From Aquabacterium lacunae (GTDB lineage: Bacteria > Pseudomonadota > Gammaproteobacteria > Burkholderiales > Burkholderiaceae_C): a stretch of 64,000 nt of DNA. Of the stretch, positions 31,541 through 43,540 are shown one piece after another (the first letter of the stretch is position 1; each line of letters starts with the position of its first letter). Location: positions 682,001-746,000 of the forward strand of contig NZ_SIXI01000001.1 in NCBI RefSeq assembly GCF_004310865.1, read 5' to 3'. The position numbers and the translations under genes were made by a program. The notes below the pieces were generated by a model. That model did not search any database. It was not told the DNA's origin and saw only the letters and a program-made list of their open reading frames with translations.

Positions 31541-31606
31541 TGACACGCCTTGGCAGCCGCCCGGTTGCCAGGCAGGTCTCGACCCCGCCCGGGGTTGCGC
31601 GTGTCA
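31541..31606 (+). ncRNA. Candidate structured leader RNA of rpsA
   Basis: An outer 8-bp helix (TGACACGC 31541-31548 with GCGTGTCA 31599-31606) encloses two arms. One arm spans 31549-31572 with about ten pairs, and the other spans 31581-31596 with five to six. Both are capped by the tetraloop GCCC. This three-way junction lies between cmk and rpsA. It could be an S1 autoregulatory leader or simply an intercistronic structure. Confidence 0.5.
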
Positions 31607-31687
31607 TGTTCATCAACTCAACCGCTGCCTCGTTGTTCCCTGGCGAGCCCAGCGTCACCGTCGGTTCACGCCGACACAGGAACCTTC

Positions 31688-33373
31688 ATGTCTGAATCTT
31701 TTGCCGCCCTTTTTGAAGAGTCGTTGCAGCGCGCCAACATGCGCACTGGCGAAGTCATCACCGCCGAGGTGGTGGCTCTGGACCACAACTTCGTGGTCGT
31801 CAACGCCGGTCTGAAGTCGGAAGCCTATGTGCCCATCGACGAATTCAAGAACGACCAGGGCGAGATCGAAGTCCAGGTGGGCGACTTCGTGTCGGTGGCT
31901 GTTGACGCCATCGAAAACGGCTACGGCGACACCATCCTGTCGCGCGACAAGGCCAAGCGTCTGGCTTCGTGGCTGTCGCTGGAAACCGCTCTGGAATCGG
32001 GCGATTTCGTCACCGGCACCGTCAACGGCAAGGTCAAGGGCGGTCTGACCGTTCTGGTCAACGGCATCCGCGCATTCCTGCCCGGCTCGCTGCTGGACAC
32101 CCGCCCCGTGAAGGACATGTCGCCCTTCGAGGGCAAGACCATGGAATTCAAGGTCATCAAGCTGGACCGCAAGCGCAACAACGTCGTGCTGTCGCGCCGT
32201 GCTGTGGTGGAAGCTTCGATGGGCGAAGAGCGCGCCAAGCTGATGGAAACCCTGCGCGAAGGCGCCATCGTCGCCGGCGTGGTCAAGAACATCACCGAAT
32301 ACGGTGCGTTCGTGGACCTGGGCGGCATCGACGGCCTGCTGCACATCACCGACATGGCATGGCGCCGTGTCCGTCACCCGAGCGAAGTGGTGACCGTGGG
32401 TCAAGAGCTGACCGCCAAGGTCCTGAAGTTCGACGCCGAGAAGAACCGCGTTTCGCTGGGTCTGAAGCAGATGGGCGACGATCCGTGGGTGGGCGTCTCG
32501 CGCCGTTACCCCTCGGGCACCCGCCTGTTCGGCAAGGTCACCAACATCGCTGACTACGGCGCTTTCGTCGAGATCGAACCCGGCATCGAAGGCCTGGTGC
32601 ACGTCTCCGAAATGGACTGGACCAACAAGAACGTGGCCCCCAACAAGATCGTCAACCTGGGCGACGAAGTGGAAGTCATGGTCCTGGAGATCGACGAAGA
32701 CAAGCGTCGCATCTCGCTGGGCATGAAGCAGTGCAAGCCGAACCCCTGGGACGACTTCGCTCAGAACTTCAACCGCGGCGACAAGGTCAAGGGCCCCATC
32801 AAGAGCATCACCGACTTCGGCGTGTTCGTGGGTCTGGCCGCTGGCATCGACGGTCTGGTGCACCTGTCCGACCTGTCGTGGAACGAACCCGGCGAAGCCG
32901 CCGTTCGCAACTACAAGAAGGGCCAGGAAGTCGAAGCCATCGTGCTGGCCATCGATGTCGAGCGCGAGCGCATCTCGCTGGGCATCAAGCAGCTGGACGC
33001 TGACCCGTTCACCAACTTCACCACCCTGAACGATCGCGGCGCGACCGTGACCGGCGTGGTCAAGACCGTGGACGCCAAGGGTGCCGAAATCACCCTGGGT
33101 GACGACATCATCGGTTACCTGCGCGCCTCCGAAATCAGCCGTGACCGCGTCGAAGACGCTCGCAACGTGCTGAAGGAAGGCGACGAAGTCACCGCCGTGA
33201 TCGTGAACGTGGATCGCAAGACCCGCAACATCCAGCTGTCGATCAAGGCCAAGGACAACGCCGAGCAACAAGAAGCTCTGCAGTCGCTGCGCGCCGACAC
33301 CACCAAGGAAGGCTCCGGCACCACCAGCCTGGGCGCCCTGCTGAAGGCCAAGCTGGACCAGAACAACGGCTGA
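31688..33373 (+). CDS. rpsA: 30S ribosomal protein S1
   Basis: The large RNA-binding protein that brings mRNA to the small ribosomal subunit. The 561-residue product shows six S1 repeats, for example [20 protein letters not shown] and [20 protein letters not shown]. The ATG at 31688 has an AGGA upstream, and the protein begins [12 protein letters not shown] as in other proteobacteria. Codon use is strongly biased, as expected for a highly expressed gene. Confidence 0.97.
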   Translation: MSESFAALFEESLQRANMRTGEVITAEVVALDHNFVVVNAGLKSEAYVPIDEFKNDQGEIEVQVGDFVSVAVDAIENGYGDTILSRDKAKRLASWLSLETALESGDFVTGTVNGKVKGGLTVLVNGIRAFLPGSLLDTRPVKDMSPFEGKTMEFKVIKLDRKRNNVVLSRRAVVEASMGEERAKLMETLREGAIVAGVVKNITEYGAFVDLGGIDGLLHITDMAWRRVRHPSEVVTVGQELTAKVLKFDAEKNRVSLGLKQMGDDPWVGVSRRYPSGTRLFGKVTNIADYGAFVEIEPGIEGLVHVSEMDWTNKNVAPNKIVNLGDEVEVMVLEIDEDKRRISLGMKQCKPNPWDDFAQNFNRGDKVKGPIKSITDFGVFVGLAAGIDGLVHLSDLSWNEPGEAAVRNYKKGQEVEAIVLAIDVERERISLGIKQLDADPFTNFTTLNDRGATVTGVVKTVDAKGAEITLGDDIIGYLRASEISRDRVEDARNVLKEGDEVTAVIVNVDRKTRNIQLSIKAKDNAEQQEALQSLRADTTKEGSGTTSLGALLKAKLDQNNG

Positions 33374-33393
33374 TCGCCCACGTTCTGACCTCT

Positions 33394-33480
33394 GCAGCCC
33401 CCAGAGAGGTCTGACCCGACACCCGTCGGGCCAGGCAGCCCTGGGGGCTGTGATGAGCAGGCCGCCGGCCTTTTCATCAC
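33394..33480 (+). terminator. Structured rpsA-ihfB intergenic hairpins
   Basis: CAGCCCCCAG (33395-33404) pairs with CTGGGGGCTG (33441-33450), enclosing an inner CCCGAC/GTCGGG stem. A second hairpin, GGCC-GCC-GGCC followed by TTTT and framed by TGATGA/TCATCA, follows at 33451-33479. The second one is a likely, perhaps leaky, terminator of rpsA. Confidence 0.5.
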
Positions 33481-33513
33481 AGCCCCCGCCACAAAATCTG
33501 CGTTGTTCGTTCC

Positions 33514-33825
33514 ATGACCCGTTCTGACCTCGTGGCCCAACTGGCCGAGCGTTTCGGCCAGCTCACCCAGCGTGACGCCGAATTCGCCGTCAAGACCATC
33601 CTCGACGCCATGTCCGAGGCCCTGGCCAGGGGGCACCGCATCGAACTGCGCGGCTTTGGCAGCTTTTCGATCAACCGCCGCCCGCCCCGCATGGGCCGCA
33701 ACCCGCGCTCGGGCGAGCAGGTGCTGATCCCTGAAAAGCTGGTGCCCCACTTCAAACCCGGCAAAGCCCTGCGAGAATCGGTGGACGCGCCCGGCGGCAA
33801 CGCCGCGCGCCCTGACAAAGACTGA
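33514..33825 (+). CDS. ihfB: Integration host factor subunit beta
   Basis: A 103-residue HU/IHF-family DNA-bending protein, the partner of IhfA. It begins [14 protein letters not shown] and carries the beta-arm signature [26 protein letters not shown], with the arm tip in RNPRSG. It lies in the standard position after rpsA. IHF commonly helps sigma-54 promoters, of which this window has two good examples. Confidence 0.95.
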   Translation: MTRSDLVAQLAERFGQLTQRDAEFAVKTILDAMSEALARGHRIELRGFGSFSINRRPPRMGRNPRSGEQVLIPEKLVPHFKPGKALRESVDAPGGNAARPDKD

Positions 33826-33866
33826 CCTTTTGGTCTTCTGAACTGCCACGCACCGGGAGCACGCCC

Positions 33867-34226
33867 TTGATCCGCACCCTGACCTGGCTCTGGCGAGCCG
33901 TTCTGTTCCTGATCCTGTTCGCCTTCGCGCTCAAGAATCAGCACGCGGTCGAGGTCAAAGGGTTTTTCGGATACAGCTGGCAGGCCCCCATGGTGTTCGT
34001 CATCCTGGGTGTGTTCGGTGTGGGCTGTGCCGTCGGCGTGGTGGCCATGGTGCCCAGCTGGTGGCGTCACCGCCGCGATGCCCGCAAGCGCCTGCACCTG
34101 ATGGCCGATGCCACAGCCAATCAGGCCCGTCAGCAAGCCCAGGCCGAACGCGACAACCCCACCACCCTGCCGTCGCAGCTGCCCGCCCCGCCCGATGTGG
34201 CTGCGCCGCGAAAACCTGCTCGATGA
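33867..34226 (+). CDS. lapA: LapA/DUF1049 membrane protein
   Basis: A 119-residue inner-membrane protein with two transmembrane helices (about residues 8-26 and 45-68) and a charged cytoplasmic tail rich in Ala, Gln and Arg. This matches the lipopolysaccharide assembly protein A family, which partners LapB. The start codon is TTG at 33867, with GGGAG seven bases upstream. The lapB gene follows after 62 bases. Confidence 0.88.
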   Translation: MIRTLTWLWRAVLFLILFAFALKNQHAVEVKGFFGYSWQAPMVFVILGVFGVGCAVGVVAMVPSWWRHRRDARKRLHLMADATANQARQQAQAERDNPTTLPSQLPAPPDVAAPRKPAR

Positions 34227-34288
34227 CCTGCCCGCTGATCTGCACACCGATCTGCACCCGCTGACACTGAACCCACTCTGGGGCCCGC

Positions 34289-35452
34289 ATGGACTTCGAT
34301 CTGCAATGGCTGCTGCTGGCCCTGCCCGCGGCTTTCCTGCTGGGCTGGCTGGCCTCGCGTTATGACCTGCGCCAGCTGCGCGATGAAGAAAAGGCCTCGC
34401 CACAGGCCTACTTCAAGGGCCTGAACCTGCTGCTCAATGAACAGCAGGACAAGGCCATTGACGCCTTCATCGAGGCGGTGCAGCACGACCCCGACACCTC
34501 TGACCTGCACTTTGCCCTGGGCAACCTGTTCCGCCGCCGTGGCGAGTACGAGCGGGCCATCCGTGTGCACCAGCACCTGCTGGCCCGCGCCGACCTCAAG
34601 CGTGAGGAACGCGAACGCGCCCAGCACGCCCTGGCACAAGACTTCATGAAGGCAGGGCTGTTCGACCGTGCCGAAGAAGCCTACCTGGCCCTGGAAGGCA
34701 CAGCCTTTGCCACCGACGCCCGCCTGGCCCTGCTGAACCTGCACGAACGCTCGCGCAACTGGCGGCCGGCCATCGAAGTGGCCCGCCAGCTGGAAGCCGC
34801 CGGCACGGGCTCCTTCGCCGCCCGCATTGCGCACCATTGGTGCGAAGTGGCCCAGGAAGCCGACGCCCGTGGCCAGCATGAAGAAGCTGACATGGCGCTG
34901 GCCAAGGCCCGAGAGGCCGCGCCGCAGAACGCCCGCGCGCTGGTACTGCAAGGCCAGCGGCTGGTGAGTCAGCAACGCCATGCCGAAGCGCTGCGCCTGT
35001 GGGACGAACTGATGGCCGTGAACCCCGAAGCCTTCGCCCTGATCGCGGGCGACTACGCCAAAGTGGCCCAGGCTGCAGGACCCGAGGCGGCAGAGCAGGC
35101 CCTGCGCAAGCTCGACGCGCTGTATGGACAAGCCCCGTCGATCGACGTGCTGCAAGCGGCCAACAGCCTGCAAGGTGATGCCACCTTGCGACGCGCACGC
35201 CTGCACCAGCACCTGCAGACCGAGCCCTCGCTCACCGCTGCCCAGGGCTTGCTGCGAGAGCGCCTGAACACGGGTGTGTCATTGAGCAATGCCGAGCTTG
35301 AGCGCCTGCAGGAATCACTGATCAAGACCGCTCGCCCTCTGCAGCGCTACCGCTGCGCCGCCTGTGGCTTCGAAAGCCAGCGCTACTTCTGGCAGTGCCC
35401 CGGCTGCCACGGCTGGGACACCTACCCGCCGCGCCGCCTGGAAGAGCAGTGA
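34289..35452 (+). CDS. lapB: Lipopolysaccharide assembly protein B
   Basis: A 387-residue protein with one N-terminal transmembrane helix (FDLQWLLLALPAAFLLGWLASRY), then tetratricopeptide repeats. A C-terminal rubredoxin-like metal site has two CxxC motifs (CAACGF and CPGCHGW). LapB (YciM) guides FtsH-mediated breakdown of LpxC and so balances lipopolysaccharide against phospholipid. Length and domain order are as in other members. Confidence 0.94.
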   Translation: MDFDLQWLLLALPAAFLLGWLASRYDLRQLRDEEKASPQAYFKGLNLLLNEQQDKAIDAFIEAVQHDPDTSDLHFALGNLFRRRGEYERAIRVHQHLLARADLKREERERAQHALAQDFMKAGLFDRAEEAYLALEGTAFATDARLALLNLHERSRNWRPAIEVARQLEAAGTGSFAARIAHHWCEVAQEADARGQHEEADMALAKAREAAPQNARALVLQGQRLVSQQRHAEALRLWDELMAVNPEAFALIAGDYAKVAQAAGPEAAEQALRKLDALYGQAPSIDVLQAANSLQGDATLRRARLHQHLQTEPSLTAAQGLLRERLNTGVSLSNAELERLQESLIKTARPLQRYRCAACGFESQRYFWQCPGCHGWDTYPPRRLEEQ

Positions 35453-35498
35453 GACCGACTGGCGGTGCGCTGAGGACAGACTGCCCACGCTCGACTTG

Positions 35499-35531
35499 GC
35501 ACTGAGTCAAAACGCGGACTGCACTCAGTGC
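35499..35531. terminator. Inverted repeat between lapB and copper chaperone gene
   Basis: GCACTGAGT (35499-35507) is complementary to ACTCAGTGC (35523-35531), a perfect 9-bp stem with a 15-base loop. It overlaps the last codons of the copper chaperone gene. It lies between convergent genes but has no T-run, so it is only a possible transcription stop or pause site. Confidence 0.4.
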
Positions 35532-36163
35532 TTGTGGTGGTGGTCGTGCCCACTGTGGTCGTGGTGATCCCCATGGTGCCCCTTGCCGCCCTGGCCGCCA
35601 ACCTTGGCCTGGCCCCCTGATGCAGCAGGTGCAGCCACCTGAGCCATCGCCGACACCTGGACGTCGAAGACCTGCCCGTTGGCGCCCTTGAACTTCAAGG
35701 TGAGCGGCACCTGGCTGCCCTTGTCGATGGGCCGCTTGAGGTCCAGCAGCATGAGGTGATTGCCGCCCGGCTTGAGCGTGGCCGTCTCGCCAGCGGCGAT
35801 CGGCAGCTCGGCCAGCGCCCGCATCCGCATCACGTCACCGTCCATCTTCATTTCATGCAGTTCGGCCTTGCCCGCCACGGGCGATGCCAAGCCCACCAGG
35901 GTGACGGCCTCCTGGGCCTGAATCTGCAGGTAGCCACCTGTGCCCTGCTGCCCCTTGACCGTTGGGCGCACCCAGGCCTGAGACACCACCACCGGCTGCG
36001 ACCTGGCGGCCGTTGTGGTTTTACCGGCAGTCGCCTGGGCATGGGCAGGCGCGCCCGCCCAGATCAGCGCACCCACCAGGCAGGCCCCCAGAGCCCACGC
36101 CATGGCGGCGGGTTGAACACGGGTGATCACGGTGGTGCAGGCTGAGCGAATGGGCTGGCGCAT
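35525..36163 (-). CDS. Periplasmic copper chaperone PCu(A)C
   Basis: A 212-residue exported protein. The signal peptide ends near APAHAQA. The PCuAC domain shows its copper-binding Met/His pattern in AELHEMKMDGDVMRMR and GGNHLMLLDLK. The C-terminal tail is histidine-rich (GHHGDHHDHSGHDHHHKH) and could bind further copper. The family delivers Cu(I) to cytochrome oxidase. The ATG at 36163 has CTGGAG upstream. No oxidase genes lie nearby. Confidence 0.92.
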   Translation of the reverse strand: MRQPIRSACTTVITRVQPAAMAWALGACLVGALIWAGAPAHAQATAGKTTTAARSQPVVVSQAWVRPTVKGQQGTGGYLQIQAQEAVTLVGLASPVAGKAELHEMKMDGDVMRMRALAELPIAAGETATLKPGGNHLMLLDLKRPIDKGSQVPLTLKFKGANGQVFDVQVSAMAQVAAPAASGGQAKVGGQGGKGHHGDHHDHSGHDHHHKH

Positions 36164-36258
36164 GGAATCTCCAGAATGAGGAAGGCTGAAACCAGGGCAC
36201 CAGTCTAAGCCGCCCCGGGCCCACACACCTTGCGCCTGAGCAGAGCCCCCGATGGGAC

Positions 36259-38495
<2,237 letters not shown>

Positions 38496-38525
38496 GCAAC
38501 CCCACCCCCTACCAAGAGGCAATTC

Positions 38526-40061
38526 ATGAGAAAACTCATTGCGTCGCTCGCGCTGGGTCTTGCTGCCTTCGGCCTGTTCGGCACGGCACAAGCTCAGGAC
38601 GCAGCAGCATCTGCAGCCGCAGTCGCATCGGCTGCTGTCGAAGCCGCATCGGCTGTCGCCACGGCAGCCCCCGCACAAGAGGCCGCTTCGGCCGCTGCAG
38701 AAGCCGCCCCGGCCGCTGCCGCCCCGACGCCCAACAAGGGTGACACCACCTGGATGATGGTCTCCACCCTGCTGGTGATCCTGATGACCCTGCCCGGTCT
38801 GGCCCTGTTCTACGGCGGCCTGGTGCGCAGCAAGAACATGCTGTCCGTGCTGATGCAGGTCATGGTGACCTTCTCGCTGATCGTGGTGCTGTGGTTCGTC
38901 TACGGCTACTCGCTGGCATTCACCGAAGGCAATGCCTTCATCGGTGGCCTCGACCGCGTCATGATGAAGGGTGTGTGGGACAACGCCGCTGGCACCTTCG
39001 CCAACGCCGCCACCTTCAGCAAGGGTGTCGTGATCCCCGAGATCGTGTTCGCTGCCTTCCAGGCCACCTTCGCCGGCATCACCTGCTGCCTGATCGTGGG
39101 TGCCTTTGCCGAGCGCATCAAGTTCTCGGCCGTGCTGGCTTTCATGGTGCTGTGGTTCACCTTCAGCTACACCCCGATCGCCCACATGGTCTGGTTCTGG
39201 ATGGGCCCTGACGCCTACAGCTCGGCCGACGTCGCAGCCGAAATGACCTCCAAGGCCGGTCTGATCTGGCAACACGGCGCGCTGGACTTCGCCGGCGGCA
39301 CCGTGGTGCACATCAACGCCGCTGTGGCCGGTCTGGTCGGCGCCTACATGGTGGGCAAGCGCGTGGGTTACGGCAAGGAAGCCTTCACCCCTCACTCCCT
39401 GACCCTGACCATGGTCGGCGCCTCGCTGCTGTGGGTGGGCTGGTTCGGCTTCAACGCCGGCTCTGCCCTGGAAGCCAACGGTTTCGCCGCCCTGGCCTTC
39501 ATCAACACCTTCGCCGCCACCGCCGCTGCTGTGCTGGGCTGGATCCTGGGTGAAGCCCTGCTCAAGGGCAAGGCTTCGATGCTGGGTGCTGCTTCGGGTG
39601 CTGTGGCCGGTCTGGTCGCCATCACCCCCGCCGCCGGCAACGTCGGCATCGGTGGTGCCCTGATCATCGGCCTGCTGGCGGGTCTGATCTGCCTGTGGGG
39701 TGTGACCGGTCTGAAGAAGCTGCTGGGCGCTGACGACAGCCTGGACGTGTTCGGTGTGCACGGCGTGGGCGGCATCCTGGGTGCCCTGCTGACCGGCGTG
39801 TTCAACTCGCCCAACCTGGGTGGCCCCTCGCTGGTCGCCGACTGGACCACCGTGGCCATGGTCAGCGCTGCTGACTACTCGATCGCCAGCCAGGTGTGGA
39901 TCCAGCTCAAGGGCGTGCTGATCACCATCGTCTGGTCGGCCGTGGTCGCTGCCATCTCCTTCAAGATCGTGGACCTGGTCATCGGCCTGCGTGTCCCCGA
40001 AGAAGAAGAGCGCGAAGGCCTGGACATCACTTCGCACGGCGAAACCGCCTACCACAAGTGA
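38526..40061 (+). CDS. amtB: Ammonium transporter
   Basis: A 511-residue trimeric ammonium channel. After a cleavable signal peptide (ending near AQAQ) comes an Ala-rich stretch of about 45 residues, then eleven transmembrane helices with DFAGGTVVHINAAVAGLVGA and the VFGVHGVGGILGALLTG region, which holds a pore histidine. Transcription with glnK is expected under nitrogen limitation. The low-complexity Ala/Glu/Pro segment before the first helix is unusual but seen in related Burkholderiales. Confidence 0.96.
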   Translation: MRKLIASLALGLAAFGLFGTAQAQDAAASAAAVASAAVEAASAVATAAPAQEAASAAAEAAPAAAAPTPNKGDTTWMMVSTLLVILMTLPGLALFYGGLVRSKNMLSVLMQVMVTFSLIVVLWFVYGYSLAFTEGNAFIGGLDRVMMKGVWDNAAGTFANAATFSKGVVIPEIVFAAFQATFAGITCCLIVGAFAERIKFSAVLAFMVLWFTFSYTPIAHMVWFWMGPDAYSSADVAAEMTSKAGLIWQHGALDFAGGTVVHINAAVAGLVGAYMVGKRVGYGKEAFTPHSLTLTMVGASLLWVGWFGFNAGSALEANGFAALAFINTFAATAAAVLGWILGEALLKGKASMLGAASGAVAGLVAITPAAGNVGIGGALIIGLLAGLICLWGVTGLKKLLGADDSLDVFGVHGVGGILGALLTGVFNSPNLGGPSLVADWTTVAMVSAADYSIASQVWIQLKGVLITIVWSAVVAAISFKIVDLVIGLRVPEEEEREGLDITSHGETAYHK

Positions 40062-40119
40062 TCTGAGCCCCCCGGTTGATGCGTCACCCGGGCGCCTGAA
40101 CCGGTGGCGGCATGCCACC

Positions 40120-40157
40120 CCAAGCCGCCCCGAGCACGCCTCGGGGCGGCTTTTTTC
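40120..40157 (+). terminator. Rho-independent terminator after amtB
   Basis: AAGCCGCCCCGA (40122-40133) pairs with TCGGGGCGGCTT (40141-40152) around a seven-base loop and is followed by a T-run. It closes the glnK-amtB operon. Confidence 0.92.
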
Positions 40158-40263
40158 ATGGGGGCTGTGCATGGGTGGGGCTTGAAGCCTGCAGGCTTGC
40201 CCCGATCTCCCTAAAATCAACTGGCCTTTTCACTTCCAGCGCCCGCCCAGGGCGATGTGCCCC

Positions 40264-41559
40264 ATGGTTCCCCACCTCATCACCGCGCTGACCGGCCCCA
40301 TCAATGAACTCGAGCAGCGCATGCTGGAATCGATGCCGGCCATCGAGCGCTGGTTCCGACTGGAGTGGATGGAACACACCCCCCCCTTCTACACCTCGGT
40401 CGATGTGCGCAATGCGGGCTTCAAGCTGGCGCCGGTGGACACCAACCTGTTCCCGGGTGGCTTCAACAACCTGACGCCCGAAATGCTGCCGCTGGCCGTG
40501 CAGGCAGCCATGGCCGCCATCGAAAAGATCTGCCCCGAGGCCAAGAACCTGCTGCTGATCCCCGAGCGGCACACACGCAACCCCTTCTACCTGATGAACG
40601 TGGCGCAGCTGGTGCGCATCTTCACGGTGGCTGGGCTGAATGTGCGCCTGGGTTCGCTCGATGAAGCCATCACCGAGCCGACCACGGTGAACCTGCCCGA
40701 CGGCGACACGCTCACGCTGGAACCGCTGGTGCGCACGCAGCGTCGCCTGGGGCTCAAGCACTTTGACCCCTGCACCATCTTGCTGAACAACGACCTGTCG
40801 GCCGGCATTCCCGAAGTGCTGCAGAACCTGCACGAGCAGTACCTGCTGCCACCGCTGCATGCGGGCTGGGCGGTGCGGCGCAAGAGCCAGCACTTCGATG
40901 CCTACGAAGAGGTGGCCAAGAAGTTCTCCAAGCTGTTGGGCATGGACCCTTGGCTGATCAACCCCATGTACAACGTGTGCGACGAGGTGAACTTCCAGGA
41001 AGGCACCGGCACCGAATGCCTGGAAACCCAGGTCGATGCGCTGCTCGGCAAGATCCGCCGCAAGTACAAGGAATACGGCATCAACGAAAAGCCCTTCGTG
41101 ATCGTGAAGGCCGACAACGGCACCTACGGCATGGGCATCATGACCGTTCGCGATGCGAAAGAAGTGGCCGATCTCAACCGCCGCACCCGCAACAAGATGA
41201 GCGTGGTGAAAGATGGGCAGCAGGTCAACCGCGTGATCATCCAGGAAGGCGTGCCCACCTACGAACAGGTCAATGGGGCCGTGGCCGAGCCGGTGGTCTA
41301 CATGATCGACCGCTATGTGGTGGGCGGCTTCTACCGCGTGCACGCCGAGCGTGGGGTGGACGAGAACCTCAATGCCCCAGGCGCCAGCTTCGTGCCGCTG
41401 GCCTTTGCCGAGCCCGCCCAGTTGCCCAAGATCGGGGCCAAGCCGGGCGCCAGCGCGCCGAACCGTTTCTACATGTACGGGGTGGTGGGCCGCCTGGCCA
41501 TGCTGGCCGCCAGCTACGAAATGGAAGCCACCGACCCCCACGCCGAGGTCTACGACTGA
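40264..41559 (+). CDS. gshA: Glutamate-cysteine ligase
   Basis: The first enzyme of glutathione synthesis, joining glutamate and cysteine with ATP. The 431-residue protein belongs to the proteobacterial GshA family distinct from the E. coli type (start MVPHLITALTGPINELEQRM, later KADNGTYGMGIMTVRD). The ATG at 40264 is preferred because AGGG lies 11 bases upstream; ATG 40255, in frame, has almost no spacing to it. The gshB gene lies two genes downstream, beyond kup and a BenE transporter. Confidence 0.92.
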   Translation: MVPHLITALTGPINELEQRMLESMPAIERWFRLEWMEHTPPFYTSVDVRNAGFKLAPVDTNLFPGGFNNLTPEMLPLAVQAAMAAIEKICPEAKNLLLIPERHTRNPFYLMNVAQLVRIFTVAGLNVRLGSLDEAITEPTTVNLPDGDTLTLEPLVRTQRRLGLKHFDPCTILLNNDLSAGIPEVLQNLHEQYLLPPLHAGWAVRRKSQHFDAYEEVAKKFSKLLGMDPWLINPMYNVCDEVNFQEGTGTECLETQVDALLGKIRRKYKEYGINEKPFVIVKADNGTYGMGIMTVRDAKEVADLNRRTRNKMSVVKDGQQVNRVIIQEGVPTYEQVNGAVAEPVVYMIDRYVVGGFYRVHAERGVDENLNAPGASFVPLAFAEPAQLPKIGAKPGASAPNRFYMYGVVGRLAMLAASYEMEATDPHAEVYD

Positions 41560-41652
41560 CCCCCCGCCTGGAGGCTGCGGATTGCCGCAGTGCAACAAAT
41601 TGTGGCGAGAACAGGCGCACAATGTGCACCTCTCGAGCTGAAACAAGTTCCT

Positions 41653-43539
41653 GTGCAATCTCATTCCCAGGCCTCGATCGAGGGCAAACAGCTGGCCGCG
41701 CTCACCCTGGCCGCCATCGGCATCGTCTATGGCGACATCGGCACCAGCCCGCTGTATGCGCTCAAGGAGGTGTTCAACCACGGACACCTGCCCCTCACCC
41801 CTGAAAGCATCTACGGGATCCTGTCGATGATGTTCTGGACACTGACCATCGTCGTGTCCCTGAAGTACGTCACGCTGATCCTGCGCGCCGACAACAATGG
41901 CGAAGGCGGTCTGATCGCCATGCTGGCCCTGGCCTCGCGGGCCGTGGCCGACCAGCCAGCCTTGCGCAAACGCCTGCTGGCGCTGGGCATCTTCGGCACG
42001 GCCATCTTCTTCGGCGACGGCGTGATCACCCCGGCGATCTCGGTGCTGTCCGCTGTGGAGGGCATGGAGGTGGCAGCCCCGGCGCTGGAACGCTTCGTGG
42101 TGCCGATCACGCTGGTGGTGCTGACCGCGTTGTTCATGGTGCAAAAACATGGCACCAGCGGCATCGGCAAATTCTTTGGCCCGATCACGGCCCTGTGGTT
42201 CCTGGTGCTGGCCCTGCTGGGCATCGTCCACATCGTCAAGAACCCGGCCGTGCTGGCCGCCATGAACCCGCTGTACGGCCTGCGCTTTGCCTTCGAGCAC
42301 CCGGGCATGGCCTTCGTGGCGCTGGGCTCGGTCATTCTGTGTGCCACCGGCGCCGAGGCGCTCTATGCCGACATGGGCCACTTCGGCAAGAAGCCGATTC
42401 GCCTGGCCTGGTTCAGCCTGGTCATGCCGGCCCTGGCGCTGAACTATTTCGGGCAAGGCGCCATGCTGCTGGCCCACCCTGAGAATGTGACCAACCCCTT
42501 CTTTGAAATGGCGCCGCACTGGGCCCTGTACCCCCTGGTGGGTCTGGCCACCTGCGCCACGGTGATCGCCTCGCAAGCCCTGATCACGGCGGCGTTTTCG
42601 GTCACCAAGCAGGTGATCCAGCTGGGCTACCTGCCCCGCCTGCGCATCCTGCACACCTCCGAAAAGGAAACCGGCCAGATCTACATCCCGTTCGTGAACT
42701 GGGTGCTGTACGGGTGCATCGTGCTGGCGGTGGTGTTCTTCGGCTCCAGCGGCAAGCTGGCTGCAGCCTATGGCATCACGGTCACGCTCGACATGTTCAT
42801 CACCACCGTGATGACCTTCTTCGTGATCCGGTATGCCTGGAAGCTGAGCCTGCCCGTGTGCCTTGCCGCCACCGGCTTCTTCCTGGTGATCGACCTGCTG
42901 TTCCTCAGTGCGAACGTGATCAAGATCGTCGATGGCGGCTGGTTCCCGCTGCTGATTGGCGTGGTCATGTTCACCCTGATGATGACCTGGCGCGACGGTC
43001 GCCACCTGCTCAGCGAGCGCCTGCGCTCGGACGCCATCGAGCTGCGCCCCTTCCTGGACGCGGTGTTCTGCAGCCCGCCGCTTCGCGTGGAGGGCACGGC
43101 TGTGTTCCTCAATGCGGACGCCGGCACCACACCCAACGCACTGCTGCACAACCTCAAGCACAACAAGGTGCTGCACCAGCAGAACCTGTTCGTGACCGTG
43201 CGGTCGCACGAGGTGCCCTACATCTCGGATGCCGAACGCGTGGAAGTGGAGGACCTGGGCAACAACTGCTGGCAGGTGATGCTGCACTTCGGCTTCAAGA
43301 ACGAGCCCGATGTGCCCGAAGCCCTGAAGCTGCTGCAACCCAAGGGTGTGCAGCTGGACGACATGCAGACCAGCTACTTCCTGTCGCGCGACATCGTGAT
43401 CCCCACCATCGGTGGCGGCATGCTGCCCTGGCGCGAAAAGCTGTTCGCAGGCATGCACCGGAACGCAGCGGGTGTGGCCGACTTCCTGAATCTGCCCACC
43501 AACCGCGTGGTCGAACTGGGCTCGAAGGTGGAGATCTGA
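41653..43539 (+). CDS. kup: Low-affinity potassium transporter Kup
   Basis: A proton-coupled potassium uptake system with about twelve transmembrane helices. The family signature [19 protein letters not shown] is near the N-terminus, and [17 protein letters not shown] follows. The 628-residue length from the GTG at 41653 fits the usual 620-630. An upstream GTG at 41590 would add 21 residues, and no ATG start is available in frame, so the exact start is uncertain. Confidence 0.93.
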   Translation: MQSHSQASIEGKQLAALTLAAIGIVYGDIGTSPLYALKEVFNHGHLPLTPESIYGILSMMFWTLTIVVSLKYVTLILRADNNGEGGLIAMLALASRAVADQPALRKRLLALGIFGTAIFFGDGVITPAISVLSAVEGMEVAAPALERFVVPITLVVLTALFMVQKHGTSGIGKFFGPITALWFLVLALLGIVHIVKNPAVLAAMNPLYGLRFAFEHPGMAFVALGSVILCATGAEALYADMGHFGKKPIRLAWFSLVMPALALNYFGQGAMLLAHPENVTNPFFEMAPHWALYPLVGLATCATVIASQALITAAFSVTKQVIQLGYLPRLRILHTSEKETGQIYIPFVNWVLYGCIVLAVVFFGSSGKLAAAYGITVTLDMFITTVMTFFVIRYAWKLSLPVCLAATGFFLVIDLLFLSANVIKIVDGGWFPLLIGVVMFTLMMTWRDGRHLLSERLRSDAIELRPFLDAVFCSPPLRVEGTAVFLNADAGTTPNALLHNLKHNKVLHQQNLFVTVRSHEVPYISDAERVEVEDLGNNCWQVMLHFGFKNEPDVPEALKLLQPKGVQLDDMQTSYFLSRDIVIPTIGGGMLPWREKLFAGMHRNAAGVADFLNLPTNRVVELGSKVEI

Positions 43540-43540
43540 C

